A DNA stretch of 64,000 nt. It comes from Geodermatophilus obscurus (lineage in GTDB: Bacteria > Actinomycetota > Actinomycetes > Mycobacteriales > Geodermatophilaceae). This document shows, one piece after another, positions 25,696 to 32,567 of the stretch. The position numbers were made by a program, and so were the translations under genes. Below the pieces are notes generated by a model that had not been told where the DNA came from, searched no databases, and saw only the letters and a list, made by a program, of their open reading frames with translations. How positions within the stretch are numbered: position 1 is the first letter of the stretch; every line of letters begins with the position of its first letter. The stretch is taken from NCBI RefSeq assembly GCF_900143215.1, contig NZ_FRDM01000006.1, positions 1 to 64,000 of the forward strand, written 5' to 3'.

Positions 25696-26931
25696 GTGCG
25701 CCGATCCAGACTCGAGAACAGTGCTCTCCTGTTCGCCAAGGGCTACGGCTGGCTGCCCGACGCCCGGCGGGCACGCGGTCGCCGGACCGTCGCCGTCCGG
25801 CTCGGTGGCCTGCCGGCGCTGGGGATCCAGGGCCCGGACGCCGCCCGCTTCCTGTACGACGAGGAGCACGTGCACCGGTCGCACGCCATCCCCGAGCCGG
25901 TGCAGGGCACGCTGTTCGGCAAGGGCGCGGTGCACACCCTCGACGGCCGGCAGCACCGCACCCGCAAGGCGATGTTCGTGTCGCTGCTCATGGACGGCGA
26001 CCGGATCGCCCCGCTCGTCGCCTCCGCGACCGCCTCCTGGGACGCCGCGGTCCCCGGCTGGGTGCGCCGCGGTGAGGTCGTGCTCTTCGACGAGGCGGCC
26101 CAGGTGCTCACCCGCGCGGTCTGCGAGTGGGCCGGCGTCCCCCTGACCGACGGCGAGACCCCCTCCGTCGCCCGGGACCTCACCGCGATGGTCGACGGCT
26201 TCGCCACCGGAGGACCCCGGCACTGGCGCGCCCGCCGGGCCCGAGGCCGCCGGGAGGCGCAGCTGTCCCGGCTGGTGGAGGACGTGCGCAACGGTGCGGG
26301 AACGGTCCCCGACGGCTCGGTCGTCGACGTCGTCGCCCGGCACCGCGACGCCGACGGCGAGCGACTGGACCCGCACACCGCCGCGGTCGAGGTGCTCAAC
26401 GTGATCCGGCCGACCGTGGCCATCAGCTGGTTCCTCGCCTTCTCCGGGCACGCCCTGGCCCGCTGGCCGCAGTACCGCGAGCGGCTGGCCGCGGGCGAGC
26501 CCGCGTTCGCGGCGGCCTGGGCGCACGAGGTGCGGCGCTTCTACCCGTTCGCGCCCTTCATCGGCGGCCGCGCGCCGCGCGAGGTGGAGTGGGACGGCGA
26601 GCGGGTGCCCGAGCACTCGATGGTCCTGCTCGACCTCTACGGCCAGAACCACGACCCCGAGCTGTGGGGCGACCCGTACGCGTTCCGGCCCGAGCGCTTC
26701 CTCGACCGCGAGATCGGCGCCTTCGAGCTGGTGCCCCAGGGGGCCGGGGACCCGCGCACCGGCCACCGCTGCCCGGGTGAGCAGCTCACCGTCGCCGTCC
26801 TGGCCGCGCTCGCCGTCCGGCTCGCCCGGCTGCAGGCCGACGTCCCGGGGCAGGACCTGTCGATCTCGCTGCGCCGGATCCCGGCCAAGCCCGCCAGCGG
26901 CGTGGTGCTGCGGGTCCGCGGCACCGGCTGA
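25696..26931 (+). CDS. CYP152-family cytochrome P450 (fatty-acid peroxygenase/decarboxylase, OleT-like)
   Basis: This 411-residue P450 is of the H2O2-using CYP152 family. The heme Cys359 is in GHRCPGE, and Arg238-Pro239 (IRPTVAISWF) is the salt-bridge Arg that binds the fatty-acid carboxylate. EVRRFYPFAPFIGG and LDLYGQNHDPELWGDP are family blocks. In the distal pocket FGKGAVHTLDG places His80 where OleT of Jeotgalicoccus has His85 and BSbeta has Gln85. Such enzymes hydroxylate or oxidatively decarboxylate fatty acids without a redox partner; none is encoded nearby. GTG 25696 is used with a weak ribosome site. Peroxygenase chemistry is well supported; alkene formation is inference. Confidence 0.9.
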   Translation: MRRSRLENSALLFAKGYGWLPDARRARGRRTVAVRLGGLPALGIQGPDAARFLYDEEHVHRSHAIPEPVQGTLFGKGAVHTLDGRQHRTRKAMFVSLLMDGDRIAPLVASATASWDAAVPGWVRRGEVVLFDEAAQVLTRAVCEWAGVPLTDGETPSVARDLTAMVDGFATGGPRHWRARRARGRREAQLSRLVEDVRNGAGTVPDGSVVDVVARHRDADGERLDPHTAAVEVLNVIRPTVAISWFLAFSGHALARWPQYRERLAAGEPAFAAAWAHEVRRFYPFAPFIGGRAPREVEWDGERVPEHSMVLLDLYGQNHDPELWGDPYAFRPERFLDREIGAFELVPQGAGDPRTGHRCPGEQLTVAVLAALAVRLARLQADVPGQDLSISLRRIPAKPASGVVLRVRGTG

Positions 26932-27032
26932 ACCGGCCCCGTCGCGCTCCGTCGCGAACGCGCGGGGGGTGGCGCCGGGTGTCGGTACCGCGTGGTGTCA
27001 TCGCAGGGCCGTGCGGACGAGGAGGACGGGAC

Positions 27033-27233
27033 ATGGGCAGGTGGTTCGCGCCGCTGCTGGGCGTGGTCGGTCTGCTGGCGCTCGTCGTCGGCGTGGTCTG
27101 GGCCGAGCTCGACATGAGCACCATGGCCGGCGTGCCGCTGGCCGGTGCCGGCGCCGTCCTCGTGCTGACCGCCACCGTGCTGGCCGCCGTCGTGGAGGGG
27201 CTGACCCGCCACCGGAACCCGGTGCCCCGCTGA
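27033..27233 (+). CDS. small two-helix membrane protein
   Basis: This 66-residue protein has two hydrophobic helices (WFAPLLGVVGLLALVVGVVW at about 3-22 and AGAGAVLVLTATVLAAVVEG at about 36-55), a short acidic turn and a basic end. ATG 27033 is chosen because GAGGAG lies 8 nt upstream; an upstream ATG at 26979 has no such site. It stands alone between the P450 gene and a hairpin element. I do not recognise the family; such two-helix proteins are common in actinobacteria. Confidence 0.6.
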   Translation: MGRWFAPLLGVVGLLALVVGVVWAELDMSTMAGVPLAGAGAVLVLTATVLAAVVEGLTRHRNPVPR

Positions 27234-27236
27234 GAG

Positions 27237-27354
27237 AGGACCCTCCTGGCGGCCCTTCTGCAGGGTCCCGCCGCCGGCCCCGTCCAGGGCACCGCCCCGA
27301 GCGGAGCGAGGGGTGGGTAGGACGGGGTCCTTCCACGGTGGGGCAGGAGGGTCC
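27237..27354. repeat. dispersed 3'-end hairpin element, copy 6 (nested)
   Basis: The outer arms GGACCCTCCTG (27238-27248) and CAGGAGGGTCC (27344-27354) form a perfect 11-bp stem. The inner arms CCCCGTCC (27279) and GGACGGGG (27320) form 8 bp. It fills the gap between the small membrane gene and the converging helD gene, so it can serve both 3' ends. This is the clearest full-length copy, about 117 bp. Confidence 0.7.
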
Positions 27355-27356
27355 TT

Positions 27357-29666
27357 CTACAGGCGGGCGAGTTCGGCGGGCAGGTCGCCGGGGGAGAGCA
27401 CGCCGAGCCGCTGCGTGGCCCGGGTGAGCGCCACGTAGAGGTCGTTGTGCCCGCGCACCCCCTCGTCGAGCACCCGCTGCGGGTCGACGACGAGCACCGC
27501 GTCGAACTCCAGGCCCTTGGCCTCGGTCGGCGTGAGCACCACCGGCCCCTGCGACGAGTCGGCGTCCGGGCCGGCCGAGACGCCGTCCACCCGGGCCGCG
27601 ACCGCGGCGGTGAGCTCGGCGACGCGGCCGGCCGGCGCGACGACGGCCGTCGTGCCCTCGTGGCCGGCCCACTCGGCGACCACCTCCGCGGCGCGGGCGG
27701 CCAGCCCGTCCTCCCCGGTGACCTCCGCCCACGGCGGCGCGGTACCCGGCCGGACCGAGCGCGGTGCCCTCGCGCCGGTGCCGCCCGCGGCGAGGACGTC
27801 GGCGGCGACGGCCATGATCTCGGCCGGGGTCCGGTAGTTGACCGTCAGCTCCTCCAGCCGCCAGGTGTCGCCGACGTGCGGGCGCAGCGTCTCGTCCCAG
27901 GCGGCCGCGCCGGCCAGCGTGCCGGTCTGGGCGAGGTCGCCGACGGCGGTCATCGACCGGGTCGGGCAGCGGCGCACCAGCAGCCGCCAGGCCATGGGGG
28001 AGAGCTCCTGGGCCTCGTCGACGACGACGTGCCCGAAGGTCCAGGTGCGGTCGGCGGCGGCCCGCTCGGCGGTGGTGCGGGTGTCGAGCGCCCGCTGCCG
28101 CTCGGCCAGCTCCTCGGCGCCGATCAGGTCGCCGGCGCTGAGCACCTCGGCCTCCAGGTGCTCGTCCTCCAGGTCGATGGAGCGCGAGCCGTGCAGCACA
28201 TCCAGGGTCTCCTGCGCCTCGGCCAGCCGGCGGCGGCGGTCCCGCTCGGCGCGGGCCCGCTGCGCGCTGTCGTCGAAGCCGAGCAGCTCCTCGGCCTCCT
28301 CCAGCAGCGGGACGTCCGCCGGCGTCCACTGCCGGGACGACGTGGCCGACCCGCGAGGGCGGTGCAGCAGCGCGCGGGTCGCGTCGTCCCACCCCGGGGT
28401 GGCGGCGGCGACGCGGGCCGGGTCGGCGAACAGGTCGCCGAGCAGCCGCTCGGGGGTGAGCACCGGCCACAGGTCGTCGACCAGCAGCCGGACGGCCGGC
28501 TCCTCGGCGACCTCGCGGCGCAGCGCGGCGGTGTCCTCGCGGTCGAGCAGGTCGGCCCCGCCGTCGATGCCCAGGCCGATCCGCTCGGCGTAGCGCCGGG
28601 TGAGCAGGTCGACGATGCGGCGGGCGAAGACCGGCCGGGCCAGGTTGTGCAGCCGCTCGGCCCTGCGCGCGGCGTTCTGCGCGCGCCGGACGTCGATCGG
28701 CCGCAGCCGCAGCACGAAGCCGTCGACCGTCACCTCGCGCGGTGCGTCGGGCACGACCTGCCGGTCGGCGACGGCGCGCTCGAGCACCTGCACCATCTCC
28801 AGCCGGCCCTTGACCGCGGCGGTCTGCGGCGACTCGGTGCCGCGTGCGTCCAGGCCGGGGCGCAGCTGGCCGAGGCCGGCCAGCAGCACGCCGGTCTCGC
28901 CGAGGGAGGGCAGCACGTCGGCGATGTAGCGCAGGAACGTCGGCGTGGGGCCGACGACGAGCAGGCCGCGGCGGGCCAGCCGCTCGCGGTACGTGTAGAG
29001 CAGGTACGCCGCGCGGTGCAGCGCGACGGCGGTCTTGCCGGTGCCCGGCCCGCCCTGCACGACGAGGACGCCGCGGTCGTCGGCGCGGATGATCCGGTCC
29101 TGCTCGGCCTGGATGGTGCGCACGATGTCGGTCATCCGGCCGGTGCGGGCGGTGTCGAGCGCGGCCATCAGCGCGGCCTCACCGGTCAGCCCCGACCCCG
29201 CCACGCCCTCGGTCAGCACCTCGTCGTCCAGCCGGACGACGGTGCGCCCGCGGGTGCGGATGTGCCGGCGGCGCGCGACACCCAGCGGGTGCACCGGGGT
29301 GGCGGTGTAGAACGGCCGCGCGGCCGGCGCCCGCCAGTCGACCAGCGCGGGGTCGCCGCCGGCGTCGTCGGCGGGCAGCCCGATGCGGCCGATGTAGAGC
29401 GGGCCGTCGTCGGTGCGGTCGATCCGGCCGACGCACAGGCCGGCCTCGGCGGCGTCGAGGGCGGTGACCCGCTCGGTCTGGAAGCGGACGGTGGCGTCGC
29501 GCTCCTGCAGCGCCTGCGGGTCGACCGCGGGCCAGGAGATGGTCTGCTTCAGCCGTCGCTCGGCCAGGTCGCGGGCGGCGTCGAGGCGGGCGTAGAGCTC
29601 CTTGACGTACTGCTGTTCGGCGTCGATCTCGGGGTGGGGTACGACCTCGGGCTGCGTCGTCGGCAC
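27357..29666 (-). CDS. helD: HelD-type RNA polymerase recycling ATPase (UvrD/Rep-like)
   Basis: This 769-residue superfamily-1 protein has Walker A GGPGTGKTAVALHRAAY at about 204, DEAQELSPMAWRLL (Walker B) at about 549, GDLAQTG, NYRTPAEIM, TEAKGLEFDAVLVV and VALTRATQRL. The N-terminal helical arm with ERDATVRFQTERV and the block YIGRIGL/WRAPAARPFY are features of HelD, which removes stalled RNA polymerase from DNA; a mycobacterial/streptomycete-type class is likely by length. HelD can also give rifamycin tolerance, which is known for the family but not shown here. GTG 29666 has GGAGAG 8 nt upstream, better than GTG/ATG sites further up. The nearest element is the hairpin at its 3' end. Confidence 0.88.
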   Translation of the reverse strand: MPTTQPEVVPHPEIDAEQQYVKELYARLDAARDLAERRLKQTISWPAVDPQALQERDATVRFQTERVTALDAAEAGLCVGRIDRTDDGPLYIGRIGLPADDAGGDPALVDWRAPAARPFYTATPVHPLGVARRRHIRTRGRTVVRLDDEVLTEGVAGSGLTGEAALMAALDTARTGRMTDIVRTIQAEQDRIIRADDRGVLVVQGGPGTGKTAVALHRAAYLLYTYRERLARRGLLVVGPTPTFLRYIADVLPSLGETGVLLAGLGQLRPGLDARGTESPQTAAVKGRLEMVQVLERAVADRQVVPDAPREVTVDGFVLRLRPIDVRRAQNAARRAERLHNLARPVFARRIVDLLTRRYAERIGLGIDGGADLLDREDTAALRREVAEEPAVRLLVDDLWPVLTPERLLGDLFADPARVAAATPGWDDATRALLHRPRGSATSSRQWTPADVPLLEEAEELLGFDDSAQRARAERDRRRRLAEAQETLDVLHGSRSIDLEDEHLEAEVLSAGDLIGAEELAERQRALDTRTTAERAAADRTWTFGHVVVDEAQELSPMAWRLLVRRCPTRSMTAVGDLAQTGTLAGAAAWDETLRPHVGDTWRLEELTVNYRTPAEIMAVAADVLAAGGTGARAPRSVRPGTAPPWAEVTGEDGLAARAAEVVAEWAGHEGTTAVVAPAGRVAELTAAVAARVDGVSAGPDADSSQGPVVLTPTEAKGLEFDAVLVVDPQRVLDEGVRGHNDLYVALTRATQRLGVLSPGDLPAELARL

Positions 29667-29778
29667 TGCGCGTCTCTCCGTCGGTACTCGTCTGCGGCAA
29701 CAGACGAACGTCCATGGTGCCCACGCATTCCCCGGGCGGGGGTGAGGCGCCGCCGTGCGGTCGGCCACGGACGCGGCG

Positions 29779-30507
29779 TCACCGATCGGCGACGGACAGC
29801 GCGGACAGCGAACCGACGAGCCGGTCGGCGAGCTCGGCGGGGCGGCTCAGCGCCACCAGGTGGCCGCCGGGCAGCTCCTCGACCGGCAGGCCGAGCCGCT
29901 CGCCGACCACCCGCCGCTGGAAGGCCACGGGGAAGAAGCGGTCGTCCCGGCCGGCGAGCACGCGTGTCGGCGTGCCCGGCCAGGCGCGCAGTGGCCACGG
30001 TTCGGCGAACGGCGTCCCCGACTGGGCGAACGGCACCGGTGCGGTGGCCACCACCTCGGGTGGCACGTCGTGCAGGAACGCGTCGTCGTCGTCCAGCGGC
30101 CAGCCGTGCGCGCGCGCCGCCTCCGTCCGCGCCTGCTCGTGTCCGGTGGCGGTCCACCACTCGCCGCCGGTCTCGCCCGGCCGCGGCACCATCGCGTTCA
30201 GCAGGACGAGCAGGTCGACCTGCACCCGGGTGCAGACCAGCGGCGCGGTGAGCCCGCCCATCGACTGGCCGACGACCACGAGCGGTCCGCCGGAGCAGCT
30301 CGCGGCCGCGTCCAGCACCGTCTGCGTGTACTGCTCCAGGCCGGCGTCGTCGTCCCCGGCGGGCAGGTCGACGGCGATCGCCCCGGAGCCGCGTGCCCGC
30401 AGTTCGGGGACCAGCCGGTGCCAGTACCAGGCCCGGCCACCGGCTCCCGGGACGAGGAGGAACGTCGCGCGCACGTCGTGCTGACCGGTGGTCGAGGCGG
30501 AACTCAT
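29779..30507 (-). CDS. alpha/beta hydrolase
   Basis: This 242-residue single-domain hydrolase has FLLVPGAGGRAWYWHRLVPE (about 16-35, oxyanion-hole side) and the nucleophile elbow GQSMGG with Ser82. The late acid region is AGRDDRFFP (about 190), and the catalytic His is in LPGGHLVALSRPAELAD (about 215). The lid is small and Trp/Asp-rich (EWWTATGHEQ). It resembles the esterase/salicylate-esterase-like group of soluble hydrolases. The substrate is unknown. ATG 30507 is followed by a short polar leader without a signal peptide. It is followed by helD on the same strand after 112 bp and diverges from the zinc-ribbon gene. Confidence 0.85.
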   Translation of the reverse strand: MSSASTTGQHDVRATFLLVPGAGGRAWYWHRLVPELRARGSGAIAVDLPAGDDDAGLEQYTQTVLDAAASCSGGPLVVVGQSMGGLTAPLVCTRVQVDLLVLLNAMVPRPGETGGEWWTATGHEQARTEAARAHGWPLDDDDAFLHDVPPEVVATAPVPFAQSGTPFAEPWPLRAWPGTPTRVLAGRDDRFFPVAFQRRVVGERLGLPVEELPGGHLVALSRPAELADRLVGSLSALSVADR

Positions 30508-30645
30508 CGCCGGCTCACCGCCCGGTGCGGCGCTCCTGCGACACGCAGGAGGGCGGCACGCGGACCGACGGCGACGGCAACCCGGAGGTCACCTCCTCGA
30601 CACGTCGGCCGTCTAGCGTCGGGCGGGCGACCCAGGAGGTGTCCC

Positions 30646-30813
30646 ATGAGCCCGACCACCGACGAGACCCGGACCGACCCCCGGCTCCGGCGCAGTGCGC
30701 GCACGCGCACCCGGCCGCGTCCGGACCGCGGCGCCTGGACCTGTGCCAACTGCCAGCGGGAGACCCTGCCGCCGCGCAAGCGCTGCGCGGACTGCGGCAC
30801 CTCCCGCTACTGA
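30646..30813 (+). CDS. zinc-ribbon miniprotein, 55 aa
   Basis: This 55-residue protein has an Arg/Thr-rich basic N-terminal half and a compact C-terminal zinc-ribbon, WTCANCQRETLPPRKRCADC, where two CxxC pairs are 12 residues apart. ATG 30646 has a near-perfect AGGAGGT site 5 nt upstream, which makes translation very likely. It is probably a nucleic-acid or protein-binding small factor in the cytosol. Its stop codon is followed at once by a dispersed hairpin element. It is too small to place in a named family. Confidence 0.75.
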   Translation: MSPTTDETRTDPRLRRSARTRTRPRPDRGAWTCANCQRETLPPRKRCADCGTSRY

Positions 30814-30873
30814 GGACGGCCTCCCTGCAGGGTCTCGCCGCGAGCTCGCGAGGGGCGGGGGGAGGGGGTCCTC
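30814..30873. repeat. dispersed 3'-end hairpin element, copy 7
   Basis: CTCCCTGCAGGGTCTCGCC, the core CGCGAGCTCGCG and GGCGGGGGGAGGGGGTCCTC lie between the zinc-ribbon stop and the end of the converging hemerythrin-like gene. The CCTCCC arm pairs with GGGGGAGG. It is nearly the same as copy 2. A bidirectional terminator role is likely. Confidence 0.65.
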
Positions 30874-31600
30874 ACTGGGCGGGCGGTGCGCCGCGCAGCC
30901 GCACGACGGCGGTGCGGTACCGGCGCCGTCCGGCCAGCCGCCAGGCCAGCCGGGTGGTCACCGGCAGCCCGGCCAGCAGCCGGGCCCGGTCGCCGGCGCT
31001 CGCGTCCTCGAGGGCCAGGCCGAGCACCAGCGAGCGCTCGCGCCGTGACAGCGGGCAGCGCGCCGCCCGGGTGATCTCCGCCCACGCCGCGGGGGAGAGG
31101 TGCGCGGCCAGCAGCGGCAGCAGGTCGCGCTCCTCCTCGGCGGTCTGCTCGTCCACGGCGTCCACCAGGTCGAGGCAGGCCAGCGTGAAGGCGTCGCGCG
31201 CCCTGTCCGAGCAGGCGACCGCCCACTGTCGTGCGGCGGTGGAGAGGGCGCGCAGCCGGTCGTCGAGGCCGGCGACGCGGACGGTCCACCGCGCCAGCAG
31301 CGGCCGGGCGGACGGCGCCGCACGCAGCAGCGCCGGCCAGACCAGCTCGCGCTCGGTGGCGTGGTGGTGCAGCAGCAGCCGGCCGAGCAGGTCGGCGTGC
31401 CGGGTCAGTTCCCGGGTGCGCTCGGCGTCGTCGGCGGAGGCCCACGCGGACAGCTCGGCCAGCAGCCGCAACTCGCGGCGCACGAGCCGGTGCAGCAGCA
31501 GCTCGGAGGCGACCGCGCGGGGGGCCGGCACGTCGGCCGGGGGGTCGTCAGCGGGTGTCCGCAGGGCGGGGGGACGGCGGAGCGCCGCGGCGGCGGGCAT
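30872..31600 (-). CDS. hemerythrin-like domain protein
   Basis: This 242-residue helical protein has the spacing of a hemerythrin/HHE fold. His37 is in LLLHRLVRREL, His78-His80 with Glu83 are in LLHHHATERELVWP, and Glu157-158 are in EQTAEEERDLLPLL. The iron-ligand set is not fully classical, so a diiron site is likely but not sure. A basic C-terminal helical tail (about 200-235) adds LPVTTRLAWRLAG. Such proteins bind O2 or NO or sense redox state. ATG 31600 has GAGGTG about 6 nt upstream. It diverges from the RsbQ-like gene by 165 bp, so it may share stress control. Confidence 0.72.
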   Translation of the reverse strand: MPAAAALRRPPALRTPADDPPADVPAPRAVASELLLHRLVRRELRLLAELSAWASADDAERTRELTRHADLLGRLLLHHHATERELVWPALLRAAPSARPLLARWTVRVAGLDDRLRALSTAARQWAVACSDRARDAFTLACLDLVDAVDEQTAEEERDLLPLLAAHLSPAAWAEITRAARCPLSRRERSLVLGLALEDASAGDRARLLAGLPVTTRLAWRLAGRRRYRTAVVRLRGAPPAQ

Positions 31601-31765
31601 GGAGCACCTCGGTGCGGTCGGCGGATCCGGACGAGTGCCGAGCGTAGGGACGGCGTCCCCGTGCGCGACAGGGCTCTCGGTCCCTGTCGGGCAGCGGGAC
31701 GCCGCCGGCCACGCCGCGCGGTGCGGGGAGGGACAGGAGGGCTCCGGGGCGGCTACCTTGCGGCG

Positions 31766-32560
31766 GTGAGCGTGATCGCCCGGAACCGGGTCCGCGTGAG
31801 CGGGGTGGACGACGGGCGGCCGATGGTCTTCGCGCACGGTCTCGGGTGCGATCAGGAGATGTGGCGGCTCGTCGCCCCGCACTTCGCGGTCGACCACCGC
31901 GTCGTCCTCTTCGACCACGTCGGGTCGGGCCGGTCGGACCTGTCGGCCTACGACCCGGTCAAGTATGCGTCGCTCGACGGGTACGCCGCCGACGTCGTGG
32001 AGATCTGCCGCGAGCTGGGGCTGGACGACGTGGTCTTCGTCGGGCACTCGGTGAGCGCGATGATGGGCGTCCTGGCCGCGGCCCGCGCCCCGAACCTGTT
32101 CGGTGCGCTGGTCATGGTGGGGCCCAACCCGCGCTACGTCGACGACGGGGACTACACCGGCGGTTTCTCGCGGGAGGACATCGCCGCGCTGCTGGAGTCC
32201 CTCGACAGCAACCACCTGGGCTGGTCGGCCGAGATGGCGCCGGTGATCATGGGCAACCCCGACCGGCCCGAGCTCACCGCCGAGCTGACCAACAGCTTCT
32301 GCCGCACCGACCCCGAGATCGCGCGGCAGTTCGCCCGCGTCACCTTCCTCTCCGACAACCGCGCCGACCTGCCCGGCGTCCGGGTGCCGACGCTGGTGCT
32401 GCAGTGCAGCGACGATGCCATCGCCCCCGAGGTGGTCGGCCGGTACGTGCACGAGCAGGTCCCGGACAGCGTCCTCACCCGGCTGGCGGCCACCGGGCAC
32501 TGCCCGCACCTGTCGGCGCCGGAGGAGACGACCGCCGCGATCCGCGCCTTCCTGGGATAG
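31766..32560 (+). CDS. rsbQ: RsbQ-like alpha/beta hydrolase, energy-stress co-activator
   Basis: This 264-residue protein aligns along its whole length, from memory, with RsbQ of Bacillus subtilis. Shared blocks are FAHGLGCDQ, LFDHVGSGRSDLSAYD, VFVGHSVSAMMG (Ser95), LVMVGPNPRY, FCRTDPEIARQFA, LQCSDDAIAP (Asp217) and GHCPHLS (His245). The complete triad is present. RsbQ binds a small hydrophobic molecule and turns on the phosphatase RsbP under energy stress. Here the next gene, 7 nt downstream, is such a phosphatase, which strongly supports the assignment. GTG 31766 gives the RsbQ-type N-terminus; a GGCGG site upstream is weak. Confidence 0.9.
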   Translation: MSVIARNRVRVSGVDDGRPMVFAHGLGCDQEMWRLVAPHFAVDHRVVLFDHVGSGRSDLSAYDPVKYASLDGYAADVVEICRELGLDDVVFVGHSVSAMMGVLAAARAPNLFGALVMVGPNPRYVDDGDYTGGFSREDIAALLESLDSNHLGWSAEMAPVIMGNPDRPELTAELTNSFCRTDPEIARQFARVTFLSDNRADLPGVRVPTLVLQCSDDAIAPEVVGRYVHEQVPDSVLTRLAATGHCPHLSAPEETTAAIRAFLG

Positions 32561-32567
32561 CGCGGTC

